DNA of 50,845 nt. Source: Sphingomonas bacterium. GTDB taxonomy: Bacteria > Pseudomonadota > Alphaproteobacteria > Sphingomonadales > Sphingomonadaceae. The notes below the pieces were generated by a model that was not told the origin of the DNA, did no database searches, and was given only the letters and a program-made list of their open reading frames with translations. The position numbers and the translations under genes were made by a program. Positions 22,730-32,648 of this stretch are shown piece after piece. The stretch's first letter is position 1, and each line of letters begins with the position of its first letter. Where the stretch lies: the NCBI RefSeq assembly GCF_028292945.1, contig NZ_JAQGLJ010000044.1:1-50845 (forward strand), read 5' to 3'.

Positions 22730-24097
22730 ATGGCGCAACCTCCACACCCCCTCACCATCCCCTATTTCCGCGCCTACTTCCTCTCGCGCGTCGCCGGCAC
22801 CGTCGCGACCACCTCGTTCGGCATCCTCGTCGGCTGGCAGGTGTATTCGATCGCCCGCGGGGTCGAGGGCATGAGCATCCGCGATGCCGCGTTCCTGCTC
22901 GGCATGATCGGCCTGGCGCAGTTCGTGCCCCTCTTCCTGCTGACCCCGGTTGTCGGCCTGGCCGCGGACACTTTCGATCGGCGCTGGATCGTGCGCGCGA
23001 CCACCGCGCTGCTGCTCGCGACCGTCGTCGCGCTCGGGCTGCTGACCTGGGCCGGGGCGCTGACCATTCCCGCGCTGTTCGCGGGCGCGGTACTGATCGG
23101 CGTCGCGCGGGCCTTCGGCGGCCCGGCCTACTCGGCGCTGGCCCCCAACCTTGTCCCCGCCGAGAGCTTGCCCACGGCCATCGCAGTTAGCGCGATCGCC
23201 TGGCAGCTCGGCTCCATCATCGGCCCCAGTCTGGGCGGGTTGATGTTCGGGTTCGCCCCCCTCCTCGCCTATGCCGTCGCCGCGGCGCTGCTGGGCCTCG
23301 CCTTGGGCACGATGTTCCTGATCGGCCCCGTTCCACAGCCGCCGCGTGAACCCGATCATCGCCCGTTCGCGCGCGTGGTGGAGGGCTTTCGCTACGTCCG
23401 CGCCAATCGGCTGGTGCTGGCGACGATCACGCTCGACCTGTTCGCCGTCCTGCTGGCCGGGGCCACCGCACTGCTGCCGATCTACGCGCGCGACATCCTC
23501 CATGTCGGTCCGCACGGGCTGGGGCTGCTGGCGGCCGGCTCGGGCATCGGTGCGGCGGTTGTCGCCTTCTTCTACTCCTGGCGGCCGATGAAGACCAACG
23601 TCGGCGTCAAGATGCTCTGGGCGGTCGTCATCTTCGGCATTGCGACGATCGTGTTCGGACTCGCGACGCCGATCGCCGATCTGCTCGGACTGCCGACCCC
23701 GGTGATCGGCCTGCCCGGTTCGCTCGGCGGCGGCGCGCTCGCGCTCGCGCCGGCCTTCATCCTCAGTCTGGTGGCGCTGATCGTCGCCGGGGGCGCGGAC
23801 ATGGTGTCGGTCTATGTCCGCACCTCGCTGATCCAGCTCCATACCCCCGATGCGATGCGCGGCCGCGTCAGTGCGGTGTCGCAGCTCACAATTTCTGCCT
23901 CGAACGAACTTGGCGAGGCGGAGAGCGGGCTGGCGGCGGCACTGGTCGGACCCGAGGCGGCGGTGGTGATCGGCGGTGTCGGCGCGATCGCGGTGACGCT
24001 CGCCTGGTCGGGGCTGTTTCCCGAACTCAGGCTTGCCAAGACGTTCGCGCCCCCCGACATGCCGTCCCCGAACCCTGCTCCAGGAGCCGTGCCATGA
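22730..24097 (+). CDS. MFS transporter, EntS-like exporter
   Basis: A 455-residue major facilitator with about 12 membrane segments. It has [18 protein letters not shown] at the start, the loop motif [16 protein letters not shown] (a variant of the MFS motif A GxLaDrxgrr), and a C-terminal [25 protein letters not shown] typical of the enterobactin-exporter-like (EntS) group. The substrate cannot be told. Start at ATG 22730, close to the first conserved residues; the open frame before it is repeat sequence. Its stop overlaps the cysK start (ATGA), so the two genes are cotranslated, which raises the possibility of export of a cysteine-related compound; that is inference only. Confidence 0.88.
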   Translation: MAQPPHPLTIPYFRAYFLSRVAGTVATTSFGILVGWQVYSIARGVEGMSIRDAAFLLGMIGLAQFVPLFLLTPVVGLAADTFDRRWIVRATTALLLATVVALGLLTWAGALTIPALFAGAVLIGVARAFGGPAYSALAPNLVPAESLPTAIAVSAIAWQLGSIIGPSLGGLMFGFAPLLAYAVAAALLGLALGTMFLIGPVPQPPREPDHRPFARVVEGFRYVRANRLVLATITLDLFAVLLAGATALLPIYARDILHVGPHGLGLLAAGSGIGAAVVAFFYSWRPMKTNVGVKMLWAVVIFGIATIVFGLATPIADLLGLPTPVIGLPGSLGGGALALAPAFILSLVALIVAGGADMVSVYVRTSLIQLHTPDAMRGRVSAVSQLTISASNELGEAESGLAAALVGPEAAVVIGGVGAIAVTLAWSGLFPELRLAKTFAPPDMPSPNPAPGAVP

Positions 24098-25014
24098 AGG
24101 CGAATACCGTTCTCGACACGATCGGCCGCACGCCGCACATCCGCGTCCAGCGGCTGTTTCCCGACTCGGAGGTCTGGATCAAGTCGGAGCGGTCGAATCC
24201 CGGCGGCTCGATCAAGGACCGCGTCGCGCTGGCGATGATCGAGGACGCGGAGGTCTCCGGCCGCCTGCTGCCCGGCGGCACGATCGTCGAACCGACCAGC
24301 GGCAACACCGGCGTCGGCCTGGCGATGGTGGCGGCGGTGAAGGGCTACAAGCTGATCCTCGTCATGCCCGAATCGATGTCGCTGGAGCGTCGCCGCCTGA
24401 TGCTCGCCTATGGTGCGACGTTCGAACTCACCCCGCGCGAAAAGGGTATGAAGGGCGCGATCGAGCGCGCCTCGGAGATCGTCGCCGCGACCCCCGGTGC
24501 ATGGCTCGCCCAGCAGTTCGAGAACCCGGCGAACATCGACGTCCATGTCCGCACCACCGCCCAGGAGATCCTTGAGGATTTCCGCGACACGCCGATCGAC
24601 GTGATCATCACAGGCGTCGGCACCGGCGGGCACATCACTGCCGTCGCACAGGTGCTCAAGAAGGAGTGGCCGGACCTGAAGGTGTACGCCGTCGAGCCGT
24701 CACTTTCGCCCGTTATCGCTGGCGGTCAGCCGGGTCCGCATCCCATCCAGGGCATCGGCGCGGGCTTCATTCCAGCCAATCTGCACGCCGACCTGCTCGA
24801 CGGCGTGATCGACGTCGACGCGGCCGTCGCCAAGGACATGGCGCGCCGCTCGGCTCGGGAGGAAGGGCTGCTGGTCGGCATTTCGTCCGGCGCGACGCTG
24901 GCGGCGATCCTGCAGAAGCTCCCCGACCTGCCCGAAAACGTCCGCGTGCTCGGCTTCAACTACGACACCGGCGAGCGCTACCTGTCGGTCCCGGACTTCC
25001 TGCCCGAAGCGTGA
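24094..25014 (+). CDS. cysK: Cysteine synthase A (O-acetylserine sulfhydrylase)
   Basis: A 306-residue PLP enzyme that makes cysteine from O-acetylserine and sulfide. The PLP lysine is K41 in [10 protein letters not shown], the substrate loop is PTSGNTG at about 67-73, and the phosphate-binding loop is [11 protein letters not shown]. Length and spacing match CysK rather than CysM or cystathionine beta-synthase. It overlaps the MFS gene by 4 bases. The sulfate activation genes cysDNCQ lie 16 kb away in the same window. Confidence 0.93.
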   Translation: MKANTVLDTIGRTPHIRVQRLFPDSEVWIKSERSNPGGSIKDRVALAMIEDAEVSGRLLPGGTIVEPTSGNTGVGLAMVAAVKGYKLILVMPESMSLERRRLMLAYGATFELTPREKGMKGAIERASEIVAATPGAWLAQQFENPANIDVHVRTTAQEILEDFRDTPIDVIITGVGTGGHITAVAQVLKKEWPDLKVYAVEPSLSPVIAGGQPGPHPIQGIGAGFIPANLHADLLDGVIDVDAAVAKDMARRSAREEGLLVGISSGATLAAILQKLPDLPENVRVLGFNYDTGERYLSVPDFLPEA

Positions 25015-25028
25015 GATTACAGATTCTG

Positions 25029-25133
25029 GTCATGCTGAACTTGTTTCAGCATCCATGCGCGCGCGTCGGTAACGGACGGAACGCCCGTGGCTGAGCGAAT
25101 CGCATGGACCCCGAACCAGGTTCAGGGTGACGG
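25029..25133. repeat. Palindromic repeat, family B, across the start of the SleB-type gene
   Basis: Left arm GTCATGCTGAACTTGTTTCA then GCATCCATG (25029-25057), and right arm CATGGACCCCGAACCAGGTT then CAGGGTGACGG (25103-25133). The ends GTCATGC...GCATCCA and TGGACCCCG...TGACGG are the same as in the element inside the glycosyltransferase gene at 49727. The right half lies within the first 16 codons of the downstream hydrolase gene. Confidence 0.8.
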
Positions 25134-26460
25134 GGGCGGCAGGTGGCTGCGCCCCATCCTCCTCCTCGTCGCCGCGCTTGCCCTCCTCGTACCTGCGCTG
25201 CTGGTCCGATACGCCCCACCCGTGCCGATCGCGCCGCGCTTCCGCCCGGCCGCGCTGCCGCCGCAGCGCGTCGTGCCCGCCGCCGAGCTGCCCAAGGTAG
25301 AGCCGCTGGCGCTGATCGCGCTGACCACCGATGCGGCGCGCGCCTACAATGCCGAGGTGCCCTACGTCACCGGGCCGAACCCGGCCGCTCGCCCCTACCG
25401 GTTCGTCGGCAGCGACATCGACCGCGCGCGCGCCGTCGACTGTCTGGCTGCCGCGCTGATCTACGAGGCCGGCGACAGCGTCGACGATCAGCGCCCGGTC
25501 GCTCAGGTCATCCTCAACCGCCTTCGCCATCCCGCCTTCCCCAAGACGGTGTGCGGCGTGGTTTTCGAAGGGTCGGAACGGCGCACCGGCTGCCAGTTCA
25601 CCTTCACCTGCGACGGCGCGCTCGCCCGCTGGTCGCCGTCGCCGGCCGGCTGGCTGCGCGCGCAGGCGATGGCGGCGGCGGCGCTCAACGGCGCGGTGTC
25701 GAAGCAGGTCGGGTGGGCGACGCACTACCATACCGACTGGGTCGTCCCGTATTGGCAGTCCAGCCTCGACAAGCTCGCCAAGGTCGGCACGCATCTGTTC
25801 TTCCGCTGGACTGGCTGGTGGGGCACGCCAGGCGCGTTCCGCAACCCCGGCGCGCAGGCGGAGCCCGCGCTGGCGAAGATGGCCGCCTTGTCCCCCGTGC
25901 ATCGCGCGTCGGCAGGACTGCCCGACGAGATGCTTGCCGGGGTCGTCGCGGAAGCCCTCGACGAGGAGATGGAGGCCGCCCCCGCCGCCGCGGGCGAGCC
26001 GGACAGCTTCCTCGTCACGCTCAGACCCACCACCGCGCCGGCGCTGTACCCGTCCCTGGCGGAGACCGCCTGCGGGGCGCGGACGCGCTGCTCCTACCAC
26101 GCCTGGCTCGACCCGCGCGAGACGCCGACGGCGCTGCCGCTTCGTTCCGAACAGATCGCGACGATGACGTTCGCGTACCTGCGCGACCGCACCGGCGGCG
26201 TGGAACGGACGCTGTGGAACTGTCAGCAGGTTCCCCGCGCCGACAAGCGCCAGTGCATGAAGGTGCAGGTGCTCGCCCCCGCGCCCGAGCCGACGCCGGT
26301 GCCAGTCGTCGCGCCGAAAGGGCCAACCGAGCTCGACGGCGTCCGCCGCCGCCCGGCGACGCCGGCTCCTGCGGCCTCCCCGACGCCGGTCAGGCCGCCA
26401 GGAACATCTCCGGCGGCAGCGCCATCACCGACTCCGCCCCGCCCTCGATCTGCTTCCTGA
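25087..26460 (+). CDS. SleB-type cell wall hydrolase
   Basis: A 457-residue protein with a membrane-spanning or signal segment at about 21-38 (LRPILLLVAALALLVPALLV) and a Hydrolase_2/SleB domain around residues 115-220: CLAAALIYEAGDSVDDQRPV, AQVILNRLRHPAFP, CGVVFEG and CQFTFTCDG, the glutamate in YEAG being the likely catalytic residue. The family cleaves peptidoglycan glycan strands. The C-terminal half is unrecognised and ends in a proline-rich tail. The GTG at 25087 is the only usable start in frame, and it means the N-terminal 16 residues are encoded by a palindromic repeat. The 3' end overlaps the convergent acyl-CoA dehydrogenase gene by 71 bases. Confidence 0.85.
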   Translation: MAERIAWTPNQVQGDGGGRWLRPILLLVAALALLVPALLVRYAPPVPIAPRFRPAALPPQRVVPAAELPKVEPLALIALTTDAARAYNAEVPYVTGPNPAARPYRFVGSDIDRARAVDCLAAALIYEAGDSVDDQRPVAQVILNRLRHPAFPKTVCGVVFEGSERRTGCQFTFTCDGALARWSPSPAGWLRAQAMAAAALNGAVSKQVGWATHYHTDWVVPYWQSSLDKLAKVGTHLFFRWTGWWGTPGAFRNPGAQAEPALAKMAALSPVHRASAGLPDEMLAGVVAEALDEEMEAAPAAAGEPDSFLVTLRPTTAPALYPSLAETACGARTRCSYHAWLDPRETPTALPLRSEQIATMTFAYLRDRTGGVERTLWNCQQVPRADKRQCMKVQVLAPAPEPTPVPVVAPKGPTELDGVRRRPATPAPAASPTPVRPPGTSPAAAPSPTPPRPRSAS

Positions 26461-28192
26461 GCGAGCCGGTCTGCGGCAGCAGCCGCTCGGCATAGAAACG
26501 CGCGGTCACCAGCTTGGCGTCCAGGAACGCCGCGTCGCCTTCTCCGGCCGCCTTCAGCCGCGCCGCCGCGCTCGCCATGCGCAGCCACATCAGCCCCACC
26601 GCGACCAGCCCCGTCAGGTGCATGTAGGGCACCGCCCCCGCGCCGACATGGTCGGGGTTCTTCATGCCATTAGCCATGAACCACATAGTCGCCCCCTGCA
26701 GATCGCCCAGCGAAGTTTCCAGACCAACCGCAACTTCGGCAAGAGAAGTGACCCCCTTCGCCGCCGCAATTTCATCCCCCACCAACCTGAAGAACGCCTG
26801 CACGGCCCTCCCGCCATTCTGCGCCAATTTGCGCCCAACCAGATCCATCGCCTGCACGCCGTTGGTGCCCTCATAGATCATCGCGATCCGCGCATCGCGG
26901 ACATACTGCTCCATCCCCCACTCAGCGATGTAGCCATGCCCGCCATAGACCTGCTGCGCATCGGTCGCGATCTTGTACCCCATATCGGTCCCGAAACCCT
27001 TGATGACCGGGGTCAACAGCCCGATCAGGTCGCCCGCCAGCTGCTTCGCTTCGTCCGTGTCGGCGAGGTGCTCCAGATCGACCTGCAACGCCGCCCACAA
27101 GCACATAGCGCGCAGACCTTCGGTCAGCGCCTTGCTCTCCATCAGCATGCGCCGGATGTCGGCATGAACGAACAGCGTATCCGCCTTCTCTGCCGGCTCC
27201 TTGGCGCCCGTCAGCGCCCGCCCCTGCCGCCGGTCGCGGGCATAGGCGACCGCGTTTTGATACGCGGTCTCCGCGATGCCCAAGCCTTGCAGGCCGACGC
27301 CCAGCCGAGCGGCGTTCATCATGATGAACATGGCGGCGAGGCCCTTCATCTCCTCACCCACCAGCCACCCGGTAGCAGCATCATAGTTCATCACGCACGT
27401 CGAGTTGGCGTGAATGCCCATCTTGTGCTCGATCGAGCCGCACGAGACCGCATTGCGCGCACCCAGCGAGCCGTCCGCCTGGACCATGATCTTGGGAACC
27501 ACGAACAGCGAGATACCCTTCGACGAGTTCGGCGCACCCGGCGTCTTGGCGAGCACCAGGTGGATGATGTTCTCCGTCAAGTCATGCTCGCCCGACGAGA
27601 TGAAGATCTTCGTCCCCGTGATCGCATAGCTGCCGTCGGCCTGCGGCTCCGCCCGCGTCGTGATCAGACCAAGGTCGGTGCCGCACTGCGGCTCGGTCAG
27701 GTTCATGGTCCCACCCCATTCACCCGACACGAGCTTCGGAACGTACATCGCCTGCTGCTCGGGCGAACCCTTGGCGACCAGCGCGGCGATCGCGCCGTGG
27801 GTCAGACCCGGATACATCGCGAAAGCCATGTTGGCTGAGATCATGTACTCCTGAAACGCCGTCGAGACGACGTGCGGCATGCCCTGCCCCCCGAACTCGG
27901 GCTGATTGCCAAGCGTCGCCCAGCCGCTCTCGACGAATTGCTTGTACGCTTCCTTGAACCCGTCCGGCGTGGTGACGCTGCCATCGGAATGTCGCGTGCA
28001 CCCCTGTTGGTCGCCGGATTGATTGAGCGGAAACAACACCTCGGCGACGAACTTGCCGCCTTCCTCCAGCACAGCGTCGACCACATCAGGCGTCGCTGCC
28101 TCGAACCCGGGCTGGTCCAGGTAGCGATCGAGCCCGACCACGTGCTCCAGCACAAAGCGGGTGTCGCGGACGGGGGGCGTATAGCTGGGCAT
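26390..28192 (-). CDS. Acyl-CoA dehydrogenase, DmdC-like
   Basis: A 600-residue FAD enzyme that oxidises acyl-CoA thioesters to 2-enoyl-CoA. It starts with the MPSYTPPVRDTRFVLEHV segment typical of the long DmdC/AidB-like group, has NLTEPQCGTDLG and GTKIFISSGEHDL in the middle beta domain, and YEGTNGVQAMDLVGRKL containing the expected catalytic glutamate. The extra C-terminal domain (about 470-600) distinguishes it from classical 380-residue enzymes. DmdC itself acts on methylmercaptopropionyl-CoA, but many relatives act on fatty acyl-CoAs, so the substrate is open. Monocistronic, 127 bases after the lipoprotein gene. Confidence 0.93.
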   Translation of the reverse strand: MPSYTPPVRDTRFVLEHVVGLDRYLDQPGFEAATPDVVDAVLEEGGKFVAEVLFPLNQSGDQQGCTRHSDGSVTTPDGFKEAYKQFVESGWATLGNQPEFGGQGMPHVVSTAFQEYMISANMAFAMYPGLTHGAIAALVAKGSPEQQAMYVPKLVSGEWGGTMNLTEPQCGTDLGLITTRAEPQADGSYAITGTKIFISSGEHDLTENIIHLVLAKTPGAPNSSKGISLFVVPKIMVQADGSLGARNAVSCGSIEHKMGIHANSTCVMNYDAATGWLVGEEMKGLAAMFIMMNAARLGVGLQGLGIAETAYQNAVAYARDRRQGRALTGAKEPAEKADTLFVHADIRRMLMESKALTEGLRAMCLWAALQVDLEHLADTDEAKQLAGDLIGLLTPVIKGFGTDMGYKIATDAQQVYGGHGYIAEWGMEQYVRDARIAMIYEGTNGVQAMDLVGRKLAQNGGRAVQAFFRLVGDEIAAAKGVTSLAEVAVGLETSLGDLQGATMWFMANGMKNPDHVGAGAVPYMHLTGLVAVGLMWLRMASAAARLKAAGEGDAAFLDAKLVTARFYAERLLPQTGSLRKQIEGGAESVMALPPEMFLAA

Positions 28193-28319
28193 CGTCGATG
28201 ATCCTGGTCTTGAACGTCACCGGCTCAGGGGCAAGGTGACGACAGTGTTGAGCTTGGCAGCAGCGTTACGTGGTCTTCGACCCGCGTGCACACCGAATTG
28301 GATACGCAATCTCCCTAGA

Positions 28320-28808
28320 TCAACCTGCGCAGAGCGGCTTGCCGTCGGCACCCCGGAGCATCGCCGCTTCGGAAACCGACTCGCTCAGCCGCTCCACCGT
28401 AAGCGCGGTCAGCGACGCACGACCCGAGCAGACCCGACCACATGCCGCCGGCAGCACGGCCGGAAAAGCGATCCGCTCCCCGTCGAACTCAGCCTCGAAT
28501 CGGCATTCGCCGAAGGTGATGCGAAGCGCGGCACCGTCGCGCTCCACCGTGCCGGCGGCCGAGCAGCCCTGACCTTCGCCATAGTCGACTCGCGCGCCGA
28601 TCCGATCCGCGCGCCCGCCGGGAACGACGCACAGTCTATCGGTCTCGTTCGCCCAGATTCCGAACAGCGTGCCACCGGCAGGGTCGGGCACCAGTCCCCG
28701 CGCCACTGCCGCGATCTCCAGACGTGCGCCCGGCGTGTCGGCCGAAGGCTTGCTCTGCTGACACGCCGCGAGCAGCAGCACGGCGGCGATGGCCCTTAGG
28801 ACGCGCAC
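28320..28808 (-). CDS. Putative lipoprotein of unknown function
   Basis: A 162-residue protein with a lipoprotein signal [16 protein letters not shown], the lipidated cysteine being C16 after LLAA. The mature part is acidic-polar, with four further cysteines (in [21 protein letters not shown], and AACGRVCSG) that could form disulfides in the periplasm. No family is recognised. The start overlaps the end of hisI by 13 bases on the same strand, so it is probably cotranscribed with hisI without obvious functional link. Confidence 0.8.
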   Translation of the reverse strand: MRVLRAIAAVLLLAACQQSKPSADTPGARLEIAAVARGLVPDPAGGTLFGIWANETDRLCVVPGGRADRIGARVDYGEGQGCSAAGTVERDGAALRITFGECRFEAEFDGERIAFPAVLPAACGRVCSGRASLTALTVERLSESVSEAAMLRGADGKPLCAG

Positions 28809-29152
28809 AGCCGATCACCGTCGACTTTGCGATAAAAGCAGGAGCGCGCGCCGGTATGACAGGCCGGTCCGGCGGGCTCGCAGATCAGCCACAGCGCGTC
28901 TTGGTCGCAGTCGACGCGCATCTCGATCACGCGCAGCACGTTCCCGGACGTCTCCCCTTTTTTCCACAGCCGCCGGCGCGATCGCGACCAGAAATGCGCG
29001 TCGCCGCTCGCCTGCGTCGCCGCCAGTGCCTGACGATCCATATGAGCCACCATCAGCACCGCGCCCGCGCGATCGGTGACGACGGCGGTGACGAGCCCGG
29101 CAACATCCCAGCGGAGGTCCAGCCGGTCACCCGTCTCGCGATCGTTTGTCAT
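28796..29152 (-). CDS. hisI: Phosphoribosyl-AMP cyclohydrolase
   Basis: A 118-residue cytoplasmic enzyme of histidine biosynthesis that opens the purine ring of phosphoribosyl-AMP. The family pattern [20 protein letters not shown] then [16 protein letters not shown] is complete, as are the zinc and magnesium ligands in [11 protein letters not shown] and the C-terminal [11 protein letters not shown]. It is the single-domain form (no HisE fusion). The ATG at 29152 is used because it gives the standard N-terminus; a longer frame upstream is not conserved. Divergent from purF with 102 bases between starts. Confidence 0.95.
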   Translation of the reverse strand: MTNDRETGDRLDLRWDVAGLVTAVVTDRAGAVLMVAHMDRQALAATQASGDAHFWSRSRRRLWKKGETSGNVLRVIEMRVDCDQDALWLICEPAGPACHTGARSCFYRKVDGDRLCAS

Positions 29153-29254
29153 AGGCCTTCTTAGCGCAACCGCGCCTTGCGCCAACAGCGGCCGAGTGAG
29201 GGGCGACATTCACGGACGACTGACCTATAGGGGCCACGCACGACGCGAGCGCCC

Positions 29255-30739
29255 ATGCTGACAACCAATCCTTTCGAACCCTTCGATCCAGACGGAGACA
29301 AGCTGCGCGAGGAGTGCGGCATCTTCGGCGTGTCCGGCAGCGACTCGGCGGCGGCATTGGTCGCGCTTGGGCTCCACGCGCTGCAGCATCGTGGGCAGGA
29401 GGCGGCGGGGATCACCTCGTTCGATGGTCGCTCGTTCCATACCCACCGCGCGATGGGTCATGTCGCCGGCAATTTCGACCGCGATGACATCATCCGTGCG
29501 CTGACGGGGTCGGTCGCTGCGGGGCACGTCCGCTACTCGACGACGGGCGAGGCGGTGTTGCGCAATGTCCAGCCGCTCTATGCCGAGCTGCAGTCGGGCG
29601 GGTTCGCGATCTCGCACAACGGCAACATCTCCAACGCCCAGCGGCTGCGCAAGGAACTGGTCCGGCGCGGGTCTATCTTTCAGTCGACGTCCGACACCGA
29701 GACGATCATTCATCTGGTCGCCACGTCCAGTTATCGCACCCTGCTCGACCGCTTTATCGACGCGCTCAAGCAGATCGAAGGCGCCTATTCGCTGATCGTG
29801 ATGACGCCCGAGGGAATGATCGCGTGTCGCGATCCACTCGGCATCCGGCCATTGGTGATTGGCCGGCTGAACGGCGCGGTCGTGTTCGCGAGCGAGACGG
29901 TGGCGCTGGACGTAGTCGGCGCGACCTTCGAGCGCTCGGTGCTGCCGGGCGAACTGGTGATCGTTCAGGACACGCCCAACGGTCAGGAGGTGCGCTCGAT
30001 CAAGCCGTTCGCGCCGATGAGCCCGCGGCCCTGCATCTTCGAATGGGTGTATTTTTCGCGGCCCGATTCGATCGTGGACGATCGGTCCATCTACGACGTT
30101 CGCAAGCGGATCGGCGCCGAGCTGGCGCGCGAGGCGCCGGTCGACGCCGACCTGGTCATCCCGGTCCCCGATTCGGGCGTGCCGGCGGCGATCGGCTATG
30201 CGCAGGCAAGCGGCATCCCGTTCGAGCTAGGCATCATCCGCTCGCACTATGTCGGCCGCACGTTCATCCAGCCGGGGGACGGTGTCCGTCACCTCGGTGT
30301 CAAGCTGAAGCACAACGCCAACCGCGCGCTCATCAAAGGCAAGCGGGTGGTGCTCATCGACGATTCGATCGTGCGCGGGACGACCAGCCTGAAGATCGTT
30401 CAGATGATGCGCGAGGCGGGCGCGGCGGAAGTCCACCTGCGCATCGCCAGCCCGCCGACCCGACACAGCTGCTTTTATGGTGTCGACACGCCCGAGCGAA
30501 CGAAGCTGCTTGCTGCCAAGCTCGATCTCGGCGGCATGACCGACTTCATCCACTGCGACAGCCTGGCCTTCGTTTCGATCGACGGGCTCTACAAAGCATT
30601 GGGCGAGCCGAAGCGCGCCGACATCCGGCCCAAGCATTGCGATGCCTGCTTCACCGGCGATTATCCCACGACGCTGACCGACCAGGACGAGTCGGCGGAT
30701 GTCGACCAGTTCGCGCTGCTGGCGGAGCGGGTGAACTGA
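29255..30739 (+). CDS. purF: Amidophosphoribosyltransferase
   Basis: A 494-residue enzyme catalysing the first committed step of purine synthesis, PRPP plus glutamine to phosphoribosylamine. The N-terminal nucleophile cysteine is C21 in REECGIFGV, so a 20-residue propeptide would be removed, as in the Bacillus-type enzyme. The glutaminase half has LHALQHRGQEAAGI and GHVRYSTTG; the phosphoribosyltransferase half has the PRPP loop VVLIDDSIVRGTTS. Cysteines in FTGDYPT context and IASPPTRHSCFYG are compatible with the iron-sulfur-type subfamily. The downstream SDR begins 4 bases after the stop. Confidence 0.96.
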   Translation: MLTTNPFEPFDPDGDKLREECGIFGVSGSDSAAALVALGLHALQHRGQEAAGITSFDGRSFHTHRAMGHVAGNFDRDDIIRALTGSVAAGHVRYSTTGEAVLRNVQPLYAELQSGGFAISHNGNISNAQRLRKELVRRGSIFQSTSDTETIIHLVATSSYRTLLDRFIDALKQIEGAYSLIVMTPEGMIACRDPLGIRPLVIGRLNGAVVFASETVALDVVGATFERSVLPGELVIVQDTPNGQEVRSIKPFAPMSPRPCIFEWVYFSRPDSIVDDRSIYDVRKRIGAELAREAPVDADLVIPVPDSGVPAAIGYAQASGIPFELGIIRSHYVGRTFIQPGDGVRHLGVKLKHNANRALIKGKRVVLIDDSIVRGTTSLKIVQMMREAGAAEVHLRIASPPTRHSCFYGVDTPERTKLLAAKLDLGGMTDFIHCDSLAFVSIDGLYKALGEPKRADIRPKHCDACFTGDYPTTLTDQDESADVDQFALLAERVN

Positions 30740-30743
30740 TCGC

Positions 30744-31463
30744 ATGACGACGTCGCTGAAGGGACAGGTAGCGGTCGTGACCGGCGCGAGCCGGGGCATC
30801 GGCGCGGCGACCGCCGAGGCGCTGGCCGCGCGCGGTGCGCATGTGGTGCTGACCGCGCGTACGGCAGCGGGGCTGGAGGAGGTGGAGCAGCGCATCTTCG
30901 ACGCGGGCGGATCGGCGACGATCGCGCCGCTGGACCTGACGCAGACCGATGCGATCGCCAAGCTGGCGGTGGCGGTGGAGGGGCGCTGGAACGCGCTGGA
31001 CCTGCTCGTGCTCAACGCGGCCACGCTGGGTCAGCTGGGTGCGGTCCCGGCGATCGATCCCAAGGAGATGGCGAGCGTCCTGACCCTCAATGTCAGCGCG
31101 CAAGGCGCAATGATCGCTGCGTTCGATCCCCTGCTGCGGCGCGCTGCGGCGGGCAAGGTGATCGGCATCACATCATCGGTCGGGCGAACCCCACGCGCCT
31201 ATTGGGGACTGTACGGTGCCTCCAAGGCGGCGTTCGAGACGCTGCTGGGTGCCTATGGCGACGAGATGGCCGCCATCAGCCGGGTCCGCACCGCGATCGT
31301 CGATCCCGGCGCGACCCGCACCGCGATGCGCGCGCGCGCCTTTCCGGGCGAGGACCCGCTGTCCGTCAAGGGCCCCGCCGTGGTCGCGGAGCGGATCGTA
31401 GCACTTGCGGAGGCGGGGTTCGACGCCGGGCACTTCGAACGGGTTAGCGCTTCACCAGCGTGA
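30744..31463 (+). CDS. Short-chain dehydrogenase/reductase
   Basis: A 239-residue NAD(P)-dependent oxidoreductase with the cofactor motif TGASRGIG at about residues 14-21, LNAATLG in the NNAG position, and the catalytic YGASKAA near residue 157 preceded by the serine in ITSSVGR. The arginine in LTARTA after the second strand favours NADP. It follows purF by 4 bases and is probably cotranscribed, but no shared pathway is evident. Its 3' end overlaps cfa on the other strand by 20 bases. Substrate unknown. Confidence 0.9.
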   Translation: MTTSLKGQVAVVTGASRGIGAATAEALAARGAHVVLTARTAAGLEEVEQRIFDAGGSATIAPLDLTQTDAIAKLAVAVEGRWNALDLLVLNAATLGQLGAVPAIDPKEMASVLTLNVSAQGAMIAAFDPLLRRAAAGKVIGITSSVGRTPRAYWGLYGASKAAFETLLGAYGDEMAAISRVRTAIVDPGATRTAMRARAFPGEDPLSVKGPAVVAERIVALAEAGFDAGHFERVSASPA

Positions 31464-32628
31464 CCTGGGCGACATCGATGCCACCGCCGCGGAAGCCGCC
31501 TTCGCAATACATCAGGTAATACCGCCAGAGCCGAACGAAGCTGGCGTCGAGCCGAGTGGGCAGGCGGCCCTCGGTCACCGCATGGTCGAACCGCTCTCGC
31601 CAGCAGCGGAGTGTCTCGGCATAGTTGGGGCCGAAGGCGTGGTGGTCGGTCCAGACCAGTCCACGCTCCTCGGCGAGTACGCGGAAGCGTTCGGTAGACA
31701 GCAGCATCCCGCCAGGGAAGACGTAGCGCTGGATGAAATCGACGCTGTCGGCATAGGCCGGGAACACGTCGTCGGCGATGCTGATGAACTGCAGCGCCGC
31801 GCGGCCGCCCGGCTTCAGGACGCGCGCGATAGTGTCGAGATAGGCGGGCCAATACTCCTGCCCCACCGCCTCCACCATCTCGATCGACGCGACCGCATCG
31901 TAGCGGCCCTGCTCGTCGCGATAGTCGGCGAGAGCGACCGTGACGCCGGGCAGCGCACGGGCATGGACGAATGCCTGCTGCTCGGTGGAGAGCGTCAGGC
32001 CGCGTACGCGGACGCCTGCCGCGGAAGCGACAGCGGCGAACGAGCCCCAGCCGCAGCCAATCTCGAGCACCTCGTCCCCGGCTGATGCGCCGGTGCGCGC
32101 GAGGATCGCCGCCAGCTTGCGCTGTTGTCCTGCCTCCAGCGTCTCCTCGCCCCCAAGCTCCCCGGCGAACATCGCACTGGAATAGGTCAAGCTTGCGTCC
32201 AGCCATTCGCGATAGAAGTCGTTGCCGAGGTCGTAATGCGCCTCGATATTCTCCTGCGCTCGTCGCGGCGTGTTGCGGCGCATCGCGTGCCAGGCACGAG
32301 CGGCGAGGCGAGCCGGGCCACCCGACCGTGCCGTACGGCCCAACGGGACGCGGTTGCGCATAAACAGGTCGAATAGCGGCACCGGGTCGGGGCTGGACCA
32401 GTCGCCGTCGCGCCAGCCGCGATACCAGCCTATCGACCCGCCGGTGACGAGCCGGGTCAGCGCGCGCCAGCGGTGGACCGAGACTATGGGGATCGGCCCA
32501 GGCGCGCGGCCGCCCAGCACACGGTGCGTGCCGTCCGGTAACGTCGCGTCGATGCCGCCCTCGTCCAGCCCTGCGTCGATGGTATCGAGGATGCGGTGAA
32601 ACATTGGCACGAACAGGCGATTGAACAT
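31444..32628 (-). CDS. cfa: Cyclopropane-fatty-acyl-phospholipid synthase family methyltransferase
   Basis: A 394-residue SAM-dependent enzyme of the CFA/mycolic acid cyclopropane synthase family, which adds a methylene group to unsaturated acyl chains of membrane phospholipids. Seen: the NIEAHYDLGNDFYREWLD segment, the SAM motif VLEIGCGWGSFA, SIEMVEAVG with the active-site glutamate, the RYVFPGGML segment, and C-terminal FVRLWRYYLMYCEGGF. The start ATG at 32628 lies 20 bases after a perfect hairpin. The family also includes enzymes making other modified fatty acids, so the exact product is not fixed. Confidence 0.9.
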   Translation of the reverse strand: MFNRLFVPMFHRILDTIDAGLDEGGIDATLPDGTHRVLGGRAPGPIPIVSVHRWRALTRLVTGGSIGWYRGWRDGDWSSPDPVPLFDLFMRNRVPLGRTARSGGPARLAARAWHAMRRNTPRRAQENIEAHYDLGNDFYREWLDASLTYSSAMFAGELGGEETLEAGQQRKLAAILARTGASAGDEVLEIGCGWGSFAAVASAAGVRVRGLTLSTEQQAFVHARALPGVTVALADYRDEQGRYDAVASIEMVEAVGQEYWPAYLDTIARVLKPGGRAALQFISIADDVFPAYADSVDFIQRYVFPGGMLLSTERFRVLAEERGLVWTDHHAFGPNYAETLRCWRERFDHAVTEGRLPTRLDASFVRLWRYYLMYCEGGFRGGGIDVAQVTLVKR

Positions 32629-32648
32629 CAGGCTCTCTTCGCGAGGCC

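Noticed and set aside
22424-23842. 472-codon open frame antisense to the MFS gene
   Set aside because: Composition is arginine, glutamate and glutamine rich with no fold; the sense strand is a 12-helix transporter.
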